From Dirofilaria immitis (Eukaryota; Nematoda; Chromadorea; Rhabditida; Onchocercidae), in assembly GCA_024305405.1 (NCBI GenBank), contig JAKNDB010000068.1:8913501-8977500 (forward strand): a stretch of DNA of 64,000 nucleotides. The letters are read 5' to 3'. Below are positions 41,679-55,600 of the stretch, piece after piece. Position numbers and translations under genes: made by a program. Each line of letters starts with the position of its first letter. The first letter of the stretch is position 1. The notes under the pieces are model-generated. The model ran no database searches. It was not told the origin of the DNA and saw only the letters and a program-made list of their open reading frames with translations.

Positions 41679-43827
41679 TATCTTTAAAACACTAATAGTA
41701 AGTTTCCATATAGAATGGAAAATTTTTAGCAAAAAAATTTGTAGAAATATCTCGAAGTCTCCTGGGAAATCTGTTTATTGCAACTTCTTCTGAAACTGTT
41801 GCATATGTAGGGATATGTTCTATCATTGTTTTTCATTTTTAAACTTCGATTATGTGCTGTATTTGATACCAGTAGTTATAATAGCTTTACACCATTCTTA
41901 TTTAACAGATTGTTTTCTTCATTTCGAAAATACGTCTAGTTGTTTTATGACTTCTCCATATTCTTAATTTATCATTATATCCCTTTTCCCGATTAGAAAG
42001 TGAATTTTATTGTTTTGAATGCAAATATTATTTATATTAGTAGTAGTTAAAGAAAAGGAAAAAAAGGTAAGATGAAAAAAATGGCAACGATTGGTCATAT
42101 TATGAGAAGTGTATTTCGAATCGAACTTTTTTCTATTCCACTTTCTATAACTTTTCTGTGTAACTAAATTATAGTCGGAAAAATTTTTCTTATTTATGAA
42201 GATAAATTCAAAGAAGATTAGGAGAAACATTTCTTTGTAATTTCTCGTCCACTTGTGTTAATACTTTTTTGTATTGCCTTTAAAAGCTAATTCCTTTCTT
42301 TTTTTCTAAATTATTCCATGATAAATATGGTCTTACTATTATGTAAACTTGAATAATTTTGATTTATTCATAATGTTCGTATATTGCTATCTATGCAAAT
42401 GAGATGCTGTATAATCTAATTATTATTGTTACTATAATTAATTACTATCTGTATACTTATTATAAGAAAAAAGAAAGTCCAATTTTGTATTTAAAAAAGA
42501 AAAAGGTTAGGTTATAAGAAAAATTCAATTTTGTGTCGTTCAAGTTTAAAATCCTTATTATTAAATCTGAAATGCTAATTATAAATTGAGCACATTGTAA
42601 CTTGAACCTAGGTAAGACGGAATTAAGATATTCGTCATTATCTAACGAATCTTAAAAGACAATGACGAGTCTAAAAATTCTAAGTATTCTTTTTACTAAG
42701 TCAGGATATTAGCGGGACAGTTTTGGTATTCTGTACGGTACGCTTTCCCTAAGGACGGCACGTAATTCCATGGGGTTGCCTACTTGAGTCGTTAAATCAT
42801 TTTACCGCATCTAGACATTCTTTTGGAATTACGGCTTCAGACCTAGTTAGATTTAATATAAATTTGTTATTGAAGAAGGTATTATTGCAACTTCTGATTT
42901 AAGCCCCGAGAAGCAGTGACGGTCCAATTCTCGTCGAAATTTCGTGAATACCTGCCAATATATATCATATATCTTTGATAGAATGAGGAATAAAGAACAT
43001 ATTTATACTCTAGAAAAGAAGTAGCGTATCATCGGTTCGGCATATCCCTCCGGTAGGAGATAGTTGTATGCCGAGAAAGAATATTGGAATGTTTAATCAA
43101 GAGAGATCAAAGATTTCATTCTCTCTCATTCACTTCCATGTCAAATTGGCACATTTATTTTGTGAGTCAAGTTGTTTGGGGGACGGGAAGGTATGTGTAG
43201 AGTTATCATTTCACTGCTGAGGAGACATAGAATCAACCTGGTTTATACTTCTTTCTACTAACTGCTTTTCCTGAATGCATCATTCATAAATTGCTGCTGT
43301 TTTTTATCATGACATATTTAAAGCTTCATCAAATGTGTTTTTTTCATTTTCTGTTACTCCTATTTTATGCTGAATTATTTAGATAACTCGAAATAATTCA
43401 TAAATACTCAATTTTTCATTCCATGCTAAAAGAATTGAACGAAATTGCTAGTTAGACGTAAAATAGTATATGTATTTGCTTAATGTCAGCGATACGATTA
43501 GAAAATTTCTTATGATGCATATTGTAAATGCTTTGGAAGTTTACAAGCAGGAGGCTTCAAAAGCTGCACTCTGTAATCTGACATTTCGATGAATTATTGC
43601 TACCGTTTTATTGCATTAAGAATTTTTGCAGAATTAGCTTCAATTTTGAATTGAAAAGAATGAAAGCTGGTATTCTGGTATCCAATTCCTGAGTTATAAT
43701 TTTTATTTTGATATGTTTTATGAGCACTAATCTCATGCTTTGGACTAAAAGTCGATTTCAAAGTTATCTGTTTTTGTCGCTTTTTTTCCTATTATCCTGA
43801 ACAATAATTGTTTCGCACACTTCCTAG
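41679..43827. other. Spacer between Ral and TMEM87-family genes
   Basis: AT-rich apart from the structured block at 42600-43080 (separate entry). A signal-peptide-like frame begins at an ATG near 43309 (FFHFLLLLFYAE) and might be the first exon of the downstream gene, but no donor fits in phase. Confidence 0.35.
42600..43080. other. Stem-rich, less AT-rich block; possible non-coding RNA or foldback element
   Basis: Base composition shifts away from the AT-rich surroundings. CGTAATTCCA at 42761-42770 pairs with TGGAATTACG at 42824-42833; two more G-C pairs extend the stem beyond a one-base bulge. A second compact hairpin pairs CGGCATA (43038-43044) with TATGCCG (43067-43073). It has an inner CTCC-GGTA-GGAG stem at 43048-43059. 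No open frame of note. It does not match rRNA, tRNA or snRNA sequences that I can recall. Confidence 0.4.
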
Positions 43828-46800
43828 CACCAGCTATTTTATCCACAAAACTACAGTTGAAAGCTGACACGGTATGATTTGCTGTTTTTGAAAATTCGTC
43901 TTCCATTTGAACTTCAAAGTTCAATTTTCGAACTTCAAAATTTAACTTTCGTTTCATCTTACTATACTGTCACAATAATGGACCATTGCTGTATAGAAGT
44001 AGGTTGTCGTTTTTCTTTTCATTTTATCCTTGCTATGTAGATCGAATACGTGGGTTTTCCGCAGTCAGCCCTCAATGGTACCGAGGTGGAAATACGGCTT
44101 CGATGTAGCGATGATTCAGACCTAACGTTCCAAGTGCAATATGTTATAAGAAGTTCTCCATGTGATAAGGAGTTTTTCGACGCCAGTCGACGTGTTCAAG
44201 TAAAAGATTTATTAGTGAGTATTAATTTTGCTTGTACCCTATGCTTGACATTCTGAATCTGTGCAATCATTTCTGTATAGTAATAGTTCTTCGCGAATTC
44301 AAGTTTTTCATCTAAAATAGTTTCGAAGTGTGATTCGAAATTATTTAAAAATTTGAAATAATTCTCTTGATTTCTTGTAATGACAGTTTGCGTATAATGA
44401 ATTCATGAACTTAATTTGTTTTGTCCATTATGATTCTCCATTTAATTTCCATTATTATAGAACTTCTACTTCGAACACGAATGGGAGATACCTCCCGAAT
44501 ATGATTATACCAAGTTTTTATTCTATAAATCTCGGGTGCAGCAGTTCAATTGTCGCCAATCACATGGCATATTACTAGTTCAAGAAGACGAGCATCCACG
44601 TCGGCGATTGGAAATACACGATGTGAAACAGGTACATAAAAGGAAGTGACATTTGATTAACAATAAAATTCATGTTAGCTATGATCAGAATTCATTAAAG
44701 CTTACTGTTGTTTACTGTTCGATAAATTTAATCTAAGATTCTTCGCTCTTTTCCAGGCGAGGTCCAAATACTCAAATATTTCAAGTACAACTATATCTAA
44801 TACTGAAAAGGACCAATACATTATTGGTCACCGTCAGATAGAAATAAGGTTTAAACGTGAATTTGCTGGTTTGAATGATGACTCACTGGATGGTGGCACT
44901 AAAACAACACTTAGGTAAGGAAATGTTTGTATTTATACTGATCACAGTGTTTTGCTTATACATTTTCACTATATTTTTCCATTCTTTAATTCATCCATTA
45001 AGATCAGCCTCTTCTTTCCTTATGCCTTAAGTGAAATAATCTAAGTCTTTTCTATTTTATCAAAAAGAGTCTCGGTTTTTGTTTTTGAAATTTCGTTGCA
45101 GTTCTTGGCATCCAGTGCAGAAACTCCCAGCAGATGGGATATATTTTTTAGTGATTAAGTTTGTTGTTGTAAAGTACAATTCATTTGGAAAGACTACAGA
45201 AGGTTTGTTGTTACAGTTATTCTAAAAAGCTAGAAAATTTAACAGCGGTATTTTTAAGTTGCTGAACTATCAAACATAAGTAGTTCTCGCACTTCATATA
45301 ACAAAATAAAAACTATTTTTGTGGTAGCTTTGTAATTTTGCTGCTAAATTCTTACCTATTATGCTATATTATTCACATTTTGATTTCAGTACCATTTGTA
45401 TACAATTTAATAGTAGATGTGCAGTGGCGCAGTCCTTATGGGCACTTAAGTGCAATCGATTATCCACTTCTCAAATTTTATGCTTTTATGTGGCTTCTTT
45501 ATACTATGTTAGCTGTCATTTGGCAAGTTGATTCTTTTTGTTCTGCGTTTCTTGCTGCATTAGATATTCATTAGTTTTAAATTTATTGTAAAAAAATTTC
45601 TCTGCACGAAAATATCATTGAAATTCAAACTTCAAATTTTTGAATTTCAATTTCTTTACGAAAAATGTTCATAAAATGAAATTGATTAATAGAATTATAT
45701 GCATTTATACTATAATGAAAGTGAATCAGTTAGTGAAAATGTCCGTTACTATATAACATCGTAGTAACCTATTATTTCTTTTTAATTTATCTTTCATGGT
45801 CAAAAACAAAAATTAGAATATGCATTCTGTTCTTTCTCTATTATCCCTGCTGTTCTTAAACTGAAAATTATTTTTTCAGGTTGATATGTTGCTTATGTTA
45901 CTGGAAGGATATTTTGAGAATACAATTTTGTATCGGTAAAATTTTCAACATTTCCTATACTGATTGCAATAGCGATGAAGATTTGGGTTATTTCTCTAAA
46001 ATTTGAAAATTTTGAAAATATATCATTTATAGTGTATATAAATATGCGCGTAAAATTCAGGTACTGTGATCGTTGCTGGAATGATCGAGAAAGGAATGTT
46101 TTATTCAGAATATGCTGCAATGAATGAAGAAGGTTTCACCATTCATGGTTTTATTGAGGTGATTGATTCTTGTTGAAACGTAAATCCAGGTTATTTTTCA
46201 ATATACTCCTTTTACGTATAAAAATATGGGATTGATTTATTTGCCCACTATTTTTTCTTCTTTGTTTGGATGTGTTGGTTACTGAAAAATTTGTTCGTTA
46301 ATTATAGTTTTTATCATTCATTATCAGTTTAGGTAGCAGAATTAGTTTCATGTTTGAAACGAACAATGGCTCGTATATTAATTATAATAGTTTCACTTGG
46401 TTATGGTGTTGTGAAACCAAGACTTGGCAGTACTATCAGTCAGGTTAGTTTCTTCCATAATGTTATCAGTCAGATTAATTTCTTCATTAAAACTATCAGT
46501 CGGATTAATTTCTTTCGTCTTATTTGTTAGCAGTTCATTTATGTACATTTATTTCTATACGTCATTTGATCTTATGGAATAAATAATTTTTAAAATGGAA
46601 TTGTAGTTTTCTGTTTGTTGGCATCTGCAGATAAGACAGAAAAATTTATTGAAAAGTTTTTTTAATTTCTTTATTTAAAGGTAATTGGTGTAGGTTTCAT
46701 TTACTTCATATTCAGTGCTATCGAAGCGATGGCTAGAGTGAGCAAGGTATTTTATTTTATAAACTTTTTTATATTTAAGGCATCTTTGCTTTCAGAAAAT

Positions 46801-48754
46801 CAATTTGGCATAATTGGTCTTCCTCTCTTTCAAACATTACTTGGAGTTGAAAGTAATGAAGAGCAATATTTTTCCGTGATCGTTTTTATCCGTGTGTATT
46901 TTCAGAATCAAGTACAAGGAATGAAACAAAAACAATTGGCAGCTTTGCCGCTGGTATTGGTTGAAGTAGTTATTTTCTGGTGGATTTTTACATCACTCAT
47001 TAGCACCATGCGCGTACTAAGAATGAGAAGAAATATGGTATGTTCATTCTATCAATAAGTTAATATATTTTTGATTTTAAATTAAGCCAACTAATTCATA
47101 CGAATATGTCTAAAATTTATTTTCCATCTTAATCTTTTTTCCATTCTTTGATTGATCCTTTAATTTAATTTTAGGCCCTTTTTCAGTGTTTTTCTGTTAT
47201 TGAATGTTCCGTTTATAAGTTCCAAAGTAAGGAAAATCTCGTTTTTTTGATCTGTTGTAGATACATTGGACCAGTAAAATTTTTTGAAGAAATTATTAGA
47301 TTACTTCAAATTATATTTTTGTCATGCCGTAGGTTAATATAATTTAGAAGATTCGCTGCAGAAATTATAGAAGCCAAGATATACAAGTACAGCTTTACTT
47401 ATCTCATCCACTCAATTATCTTTCAGTTAACTTTTTCAAATTAAAATCTATTTTCAGATAAAGCTTTCTGTATATCGTCACTTTACGAATGCGTTGTGCT
47501 TTTCAGCTTTCATAAGCATAATATTTATGTGCTGGACAATCTATATCCACAACATGCAGCAGTGCTTAGTTGACTGGAAAGAATAGTGAGTCATTCACAC
47601 TTATATTCGCTTGTTTCACGTTATTGCTATTAATGTTTCGATCAACTTTTTCCGAAATGATTTTCTCCAAAAGATTTGTAAATTAATTTATGGGGATAGT
47701 TGGTTGATTAGGTATAGTAAAGATAATTCATAAAATTTTTCCGAATTCATTTTATAGTTGGGTGGACACAGCCTTTTGGCATATTCAATTCTGTTGCATT
47801 CTGGTTGTTATAATGGTTTTATGGCGTCCATCACGGAACAATCAACGCTATGCTTTCACACCATTGCTTGATGATAGCGAAGATGAAAATGATGATGGTA
47901 GGACTATTATTTCAGTATTTCGTATACAAATACAAAATAATCAGGAAGAAAAATTAAGACATCCGATAGTGAATTTAGTCATTCGTGATATTAAAAATTG
48001 TGACTAAAAATTTTGCGAACATACATTGTTCTAATTTACTATAATTAGTATTGTTTATCCAGTTTATCATTAAGTTACTTTTACATTTAATCGAATATGC
48101 AGATGAGCTTTTCAATACTAATTACTATGCAATGGCTGGATTAAATAAACGAACTGCCACTGTGGGGACTTATGCTTTTACCCGTGATGAAAAAAGTTCA
48201 ACTAACAGGAAGCAACATGAAGCTCAAGAAAGTGATCAGAAGTTGCAGGTTCGAACCATTTGTGCTGCCAGAGTATTCTAAAATAACTAGTGTGATTTTC
48301 CATTATTTTCAACGATTAAGTCAGTATTCGTATATACTACAAGCACTATTTAAACCATATTTTTATTTTATTTCTTTCTGAAATATAAGCTGAGTAAAAA
48401 TTAAAATTGAAACCAATAGTTTTTGGTAACAGTGTCTAGAACGCCTTATCAATATATATTATTAGCGTTAATTTATGTGCTCCTTTTTCTTTCTTGAAAA
48501 TATGATGGCATAAGAAAGTGAGATGATTAATGAGACGAATGGGAGGAAGAAAGAATTAATATAGACTTGATAATACGAACAGTACATTGTTTTAATCAGG
48601 TTTAGAAATTTACATCACTTATGTGCTTTATCATTTTTAGGAAGAATTGAAATGGATTGAGGACAATATCCCAAGTACATTTGCTGACCATTTACTAATA
48701 GATGATGAGGAGGACAAGGAGCAAATGAAACTGGAACTTTCCAAAATGCTTTAG
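43828..48754 (+). CDS. TMEM87-family (GOST) seven-transmembrane Golgi protein
   Basis: TMEM87A/B act in the Golgi and in endosome-to-Golgi traffic. Exons: 43828-43871, 44041-44214, 44461-44631, 44757-44914, 45102-45202, 45390-45522, 45880-45935, 46061-46158, 46333-46443, 46681-46746, 46906-47037, 47458-47585, 47758-47897, 48103-48248, 48641-48754; about 590 residues. The signal-peptide exon was not found. A luminal domain comes first, then the seven-segment core. Diagnostic blocks match human TMEM87[72 protein letters not shown], and a C-terminal [12 protein letters not shown]. The intron after 45522 is GC-AG (GCAAGT). The donor after 46443 sits in a three-copy repeat. A polyadenylation-like AATAAA lies near 49282. 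Confidence 0.93.
46433..46522. repeat. Three 30-bp repeats spanning a splice donor
   Basis: Units 46433-46462, 46463-46492 and 46493-46522 are imperfect copies beginning CTATCAGTCAG. The first includes the end of TMEM87 exon 46333-46443 and its GTTAGT donor. In copies two and three the donor GT has become AT. Confidence 0.9.
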
Positions 48755-50354
48755 CTAAGGTACTGATATTAATTTTATTTTCAGTATTATTATTTACAGA
48801 ACTATTCAATCTTAGATTATCTGGGATTTATTTACGAAGAGAAAATATATTCAAATTAGCGATCTTAGCAAGCAGAGCTTTCTTACTATTTCGAAATGCC
48901 TACTTTATAAAAACTTTGTGTTGCTTTATTGCTATTGATGGTTTGATCATTCAAAACATAGTTTGAGTCACGTTTTATGGTGCGCCGAACTATTTGTTCT
49001 ACATTTTAGAAAAACTGATATTGATCGACAGGACACTCAAATCATAGACCATCATTTGTCAAAAATATAACTCATACATTAAAATTTTTCAATTTGAGTT
49101 CAACTATTATTCGGAAGTTATCAATTCTATATCTATATTACGTGTTACAATTTTATTTTATACTGTTCGCTTACAATCGTTTTTCTTTTGATAAGTTATG
49201 ATGCATTAGTTAATGATGGACGTTTTCATCTTTTGTTATTTTTTTCAGGAAACAGCAATTTGTTCATGTGTTTCACTAAAAAATAAAGCTGATTCAATAG
49301 CCATAAAGTTTTTTTTTTATGTTTTTATTCTTTTTCCATGCATTTGAACTCACAGCGCTATATGTGATATTGAAAATCATTGCTTCTCAGAAGTATTTCA
49401 AGATATATGCCTATTTTATTTTTATATCATTCTAGGATAATCTCATTTTTCTAGATGGAATAGAGTCACGGATGATCCATTAATCGTCAATTGTAGATTT
49501 GGTAGTGTACAATGATACTATTGTTGTAATGATACGATAGGAACTGTTTTCCTTCTTGTAAAATATATTTGTTGTGAAAATAAAGAACTACTCAATACAT
49601 ATAAACACTTTATGAAAAAGATGGCACTGAAATGCATTCCTTTTCAGAAGAGGATTACGTTGATGCGTCTTTTTTATCTTATTTCACATATGTATACAAT
49701 TCCGACCTATTTTACACAAATATCCAAGAAGTCTTCATGTTTCCATTTATAATGAAACATCGGTGCTAATTCCAAGTTATTACTGGTGCTTATGACTGAG
49801 CTCAAGTTCAGTTAATTTCATATTTTACAAGAAGAAAAGATGTTCAAACTGCATTCATTTGATACCAGTTTCCTTGGAATTTGCTATCGCCATCACATAT
49901 CTATTTATTTTTTTCAGAACTTTTTTCAAGGACATTGTAATGAATTTATATTGTTGAAAAGTGAGGCTGACTGGTTGTCGCAACAATTACTGGTTAATTA
50001 TAAATTTAGAACAATGAGATGCTGATTCCTTGCCACTCTTATTAAAGTGATGATGAGACAGTGACTGTCATTTTATTGTATTATTAGCACTTTGTCCAAA
50101 AAGTGGTTCTTTAAGCAGTGAACTTTTTAGGTGCTATCGAACATGGAGAAGAATGAAAACCTCACTCCAGAAAATTGATTCAATTAATCACAAAATCTTT
50201 CCGTATAAAATTTAGATTTAAATTACGTATGAATGAATTTAAATTTCGTGTGAAAAGATATTTTCTAACTGAATAACTAGTTTGGAATGATATTTTAAAA
50301 TCAAAACAAAAATAGATGCATTGTCAATTTATTCATCACATTTTTCCTTAATAC
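48755..50354. other. Region after the TMEM87-family gene
   Basis: Likely TMEM87 3' UTR plus intergenic DNA. Plus-strand exon-like blocks occur at 49248-49310 (ETAICSCVSLKNKADSIA), from 49648 (EDYVDASFLSYFTYVYNSDL) and at 49918-49992 (25 codons, HCNEFILLKSEADWLSQ, ending at GTTAAT). They cannot be joined into a convincing gene. Confidence 0.35.
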
Positions 50355-50704
50355 GTTGTTAAATGCTTGCATCTGATGTTGAAAAGTTTTTGGATATACC
50401 GAAGAATTTATCGTATTCGACAGATCCTTAACTGGCATCAAAATAATTAGAAATTTTGTATGTCTTAAAATTTACCATCTGCTCGATCTCTTGGAATTTA
50501 AATTTAAAATTGTGTTGCTGATACCGAGCTAAATAAATCTCTGAAATTCGCCTTATTCTATTCGATGTTTAACAGTATATGTAATGCCATTAATACTGGC
50601 TGGCTTATAAATAACTTCTTGTAGTACTTCTGTTTATCAATTGATATTTTAACACTGAAAACAGTTTGAGATATAGAATCGCTTAAAATATTCGATAGTC
50701 CTGT
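50355..50704 (-). CDS. Three phase-matched minus-strand exons of an unknown protein
   Basis: Exons 50704-50656, 50540-50476 and 50426-50355 join in phases 1, 0 and 0. They read TGLSNILSDSISQTVF, then IYLARYQQHNFKFKFQEIEQ, then DLSNTINSSVYPKTFQHQMQ. Composition is polar, Gln-rich and probably helical. A further minus-strand open block at about 51110-50990 (STQQNIEILERNLRQPPHHS) lies upstream but has no usable donor. I do not recognise the family; start and stop are not located. Confidence 0.4.
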
Positions 50705-52691
50705 CTACAGGTATTTTTGTGAATATATTTGTATTTAATTTGAAATGAATAGAAGGTGAGAGGTTCTATTTTCTTCAAAAATTGGATATAAATTTTGTCT
50801 TAGTTGCCATTGGTTACTCAATACACTTTCTGTTATTCTTAATACTCCATATAATAAAAGCTAAGAAATACATGCTCCTTAAATTCAATTTCTTAAGCAT
50901 GATATCCTGCATCGATCATATTTTGTCGTTATTTCACAGGTCTTAGTTTTGTTACGTAGAAGATGTTTAAATTTTCTGAAGTTGCCTTATTCCTTCCTAA
51001 TCGAAAATTAAATGCTTTGAAAAAGCCCTATTATGATTATCAGAATTGAATGGTGAGGTGGTTGTCGTAAATTTCTTTCGAGAATTTCGATATTTTGCTG
51101 AGTGCTACCTACCATCATGAGCATTTCATAAACATCTTAGCACTCAAATGTAACATTCATAATAGAGGTGTTGCCATTCAGAACTGTTTTCATGAAGTTG
51201 CCAAGTCAAAGAATTTATTCACACTAGAAGTTTGTAGTTAATTTCCTAACATTCTCATAAGTCCATTAAAACAGTTGTAAATGGCAATATTTCTACACAA
51301 GAGAAAAATTGTCCTTCAATAAAAAATCCTGGGATCTTCAATCGTTTTCATTTTAGCGATAAAAATCCGCCTTCTGACGTTCTCAGATCTCTTTTAGAGA
51401 GGGAATATCTAATATGAATTGGGATCTTTTTCTTTGCTAGGATTGAAATTAATAAAGCATAAGTCAAAAGAATTAAAAATCAAAAAATCTGAGCGATCAT
51501 GATACTGCTATGCTCCAATGTATCATCATTTCCAATGTGCTTTGGAAATCAATGCTTGGGAAAAATTATTTTAAATTATTTTGAAGTTTCAATTTTTTTC
51601 GACGTTTCAATATTAAAACTTCAATTATTTTGAATTGCATAGTTAAAAAGAATCTTCTATCCAGAGGGTCTAGAATCTCCAAATCTATAATAATTTTGTT
51701 TTATGTCATGCTGCATTTCAGTTTAATAGTTCTCGAATACTCCAAATAGTACTTATAGCTTTTGTATTATTGAAGCAACATGTTGATACTTAATTTTATA
51801 GAGAAAAATATCTGTCTTATCTTATACGTAAAGGGAACTCTATCTTTTATCCTTAAAATTAAATAAAAGTGTTCAGTTGCTAAATTAAGTGATTCTTTGG
51901 AAAATTTTTAACGCATAAAACGCATAAAACGCATAAAATTAAAATTAGAATGGAAAATTAAAAATATAAATTATTTTCTCCTTTTTGGAAAATTAGTAAA
52001 ATTGAAATTATAGACAAAGGAATGTAAATTTTTTCCAAGCTCAAGTATATTATTGCTTAACTAACAAAAGAAATGATTGACCACAAAAGAAAATGTATTT
52101 ACTTTTTGTAAACAGTTAATATAAACAAATAAAATTCAATTTGCAAATAAATTAGATGTCTCAGATTCTTCTGTATTCTCCCTTCACTGTCTTATTTCGA
52201 AAATTATGAAACGCTCTCAAGTAAGTTTATTTTCCAATGCAAAATGATTTTTCAAAGTTCTTGGATGGTAACAAATCCAATAAAAGCTCTATTTTTTCAT
52301 CCGATCACTTCTATTTATCAAATAGACTACAGGCAAGCCTTAATAATTCTCAATTCAATTCGTGTTCTTATCATCATTCTGAGTAAATAAAATTTGCCAT
52401 TTAATTTGTTAATTTTCGTTTTAACAATTATTGAAAGATTGAGATGACTATAGTCTTCACCTATTAATTGTAAAATCTATAGAATACCTGAAATTGAATT
52501 ATTTTGCTGATGTCGATAAATATTCAGAATAAATTTAACGCAGCAAATTCATTTAGCATCCATAACCATTCCAAATTAACATTATCTGTTCATTCTTCAT
52601 AATATAAAGACAGATTCTGCGAAGCAAATCAAGAATTTTTGTTTTTCTTAAATGATTGAAGGTGAACGACGTGAAAAAATACATTCACAAA
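50705..52691. other. Mostly non-coding stretch with weak minus-strand coding signal
   Basis: AT-rich. Apart from the block near 51000-51120 noted above, a minus-strand segment around 51440-51350 is open in two frames. One of them reads RSQFILDIPSLKEI. Nothing here can be assembled into a gene. Confidence 0.3.
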
Positions 52692-55600
52692 ATGGCTAAT
52701 TTTCAAATTCAGAAAGATATCTACGAAAATACCAACAAAGAAAGAAGTAGGTTCTTTGAAGTCATTTGCTAGAGACCTATAAATTGCGGCTTTTCAAAAA
52801 CTTGCTTGAAATGCGATTTTAAATCTGAAAAAATGAAAACCTTTGTTACGAAATAGGTTGATATCGAAATCAGAAAATTTATCTTATTTCGAAAAGTTAA
52901 CCAATCACTGGAAAAACTGAAATCATAATTTATCAATTTAACACGTTAAAAAAAAAATTAACCTCACTGGAATTAAGTACAAAGCCTAGTTTTTTATTTA
53001 TTTTCCATCAAGTATAATTTATTTTTCTTGATATTTTTTAATCCAAACGAATTAGTCTTTTCTTTTCAATCTTCTCTTACTCGTAGTAAGTTGAATTTTT
53101 AGAACCGCTTTTTGATAAATTATTATTGAACTTTTTTCATGTTAATAAACATAGCAGATAATATAAGGAGAATTCTTCTAATTTATTTTTAATTACCTAA
53201 ACTATCATAAAAATAGTGAAACCACAAAAGTGGTAATGATCAACGAAGTAATTATTACGAGAGATAGGTGATCATTTTTATCATGCTTGTTGTAAAGCAT
53301 TCCGTATTATCATTAATTTCAATTTTACAGGTAAAGAAGAATCAACTAGTGGAGTAAGTTTATCTTCCAGATCTGCTTTTTTAGACGAAAATTTCTGAAT
53401 AAAAATGATTCATTTAGAAATTGGACAAAATCAAGCTATCAAATGAATTGAACAATATATCAAAAAAGAGTAGATGAAGCAAGTTGTTATTTTCTCATCC
53501 TGTAAATATTTCTATAACTTTTAAAAATAAAATCATTTAATCTAAATCATTTCATTTTGGATAACAGAAGGATTTTGCCGAATTTCGAGATTCTTTATGA
53601 ATTCATGAAAATATTATCATTTTATTTATTTTGGGCTAATTTGTATGAAGTCATCTTTTCAAAAAATCATCGTTTTCTAATAACATCTTTTTTTTTCACT
53701 TATTTATTTTACAACAAATAATTGTCTTTATTTACATTTTAAATATGGCATAGTTTCAGTAACTGTTTATTTTATATATAGCAGAGACTATGAAGCAACT
53801 TTTGAAAATTGTTGTATTCATTATATTTTAGCAATTCCCAATAATAACTTCATTATTCGAAACTTCAAAAGTGCCGCTTAATATTGGTAAATAATTTTTA
53901 GATAATATCTTCGATTTATATATATCATTTTACGATTTCAGAATTGATAGATTCTGCAGATGACAGAAAAGTGAAATTAAAAAATCTTAATGTTTCATTG
54001 ATAAATAGAATCACTCATTTTCATTTTTCATGAATTTTTCTTACTTTTTGATAAAAATAGCAAATTTGTACATTGCAGTAGAGATAACAAAAGATAGTAC
54101 ATTGTATTCTCAGAAATCTTCAAGCAATGACTTACTTAACGAGGTATGTGGCATCTTCCAACATTGAAAATATTTATCCATTTTTCATTTTATAAATTTT
54201 TAATTTAATTTCACATATAAATCCTTGACATTTATAGGATGGCATTGCGCCGTTGCCATTATCGAGAATTAAATGCAGCAAAACAATAGAAGCTGCAGCA
54301 GGTTGGATATTAATCTTTTAATTTAGTATTTTGAAATTCTGTGAAAATCGTTTGAGCATTCATAGAGCATAGTTTATTTCTCCGAAGATCTAAGATTCAG
54401 TAATTATTGATTATGAGGTCATGAAAACTAATATTTTCGTCAAAAAATTTTGTAAGCACTAGAAGCAGGCTAAGTAATCATCGATTATTTAGCAGCATAT
54501 TTGCTATATATGGAGCAATTTTTCTTCATTATTCATCATGTACCTGTATTAAAGTAATATTTCAGGTTAAGCAAAAATTCAGTTAAATGAGAGACTTGGA
54601 TAATATCGGATTGTTTTTGATGTTAAGAAAGAAAATGAGTGGAATAATTAATAAACTAATTTTGGAATCTATTTCTAGGAAAGCATTTATTTTTTAACAT
54701 TCACAGTAATATATTCAGCCTTTTTATTTTCTGAAAAACCAGAAAATGGGGACTTTTTAACACGTCTCTTTTGTAGATTCACTAACAACATAAAACGGAA
54801 GTCAAGATAGACAAATATTTTAAAAATATTATTTATCATGAGAAAAAGCTCAAATACATTTTCAGATTAAGGATGAGAAGTTTCAAAGATTTCCTCTAAA
54901 TTTTTGTATTTTTCATGCAACCATTAAAATGTTATAAATTATTTTTAATACATCATTTATTCGTTTAACTTCAAAAAAGAAGTTTTGTAAGATAAACGAT
55001 TTAAGGATCTGAAAAAAATGGTCCATTTTCGGCAATTAAAGAAAATGTACTGAAGAAACAAAAAGATATCGTCAATTTCGATGAATTTAGCAATGTAATA
55101 CCATCATGAATATCAATCATTCTTTAGTTGTTCCCGCAGAATGCTAATTTAATTTGTGATTTTTCTATTTGTTCGCAAATTAAGTGATCTCCTTACTTAT
55201 TTTCTCGTTTTGCCCTATATTTTCCCTTCTGATTTCTGTTATTTGTGACTTTAATAAGTTAATAAATAATAAAAAAAATAAGGCAGCCTGATGTCTACAA
55301 TCTATCATAATTTTAATAATAGTTTACATCTACGCAATACGTAGTTATGTTAACTCTAATCACCAGTGAAAATATTCATTTGAAATCCTTAATTATATCA
55401 TATGCTATGCTTTTCATGAACGACGGAAACAAGACCCAATTTCATATTGATTCGGAATGCTATGTAATTGAAAACGATAACATATGATCAATACCAAAAT
55501 AAGCACAAAAGCTTTGATAGATCGAGAAGGTACTACACCATATATATATCGACCTTGCAAGGTCAGATCAGATCAGCACTATTCTTAAATATAGAAACTC

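Noticed and set aside
43021..43080. Possible microRNA (let-7-like GTAGGAGATAGTTGTATG)
   Set aside because: The seed does not match let-7 and the hairpin is only about 39 bases, too short for a precursor.
48641..49310. Extension of TMEM87 into an exon at 49248 by a frameshift
   Set aside because: The existing end (LELSKML, stop) matches the family's C-terminus, so no extension is needed.
53782..53831. Extra 29-base exon in the mini-exon gene
   Set aside because: It would leave an intron of only 21 bases; a one-base run correction in the previous exon explains the join better.
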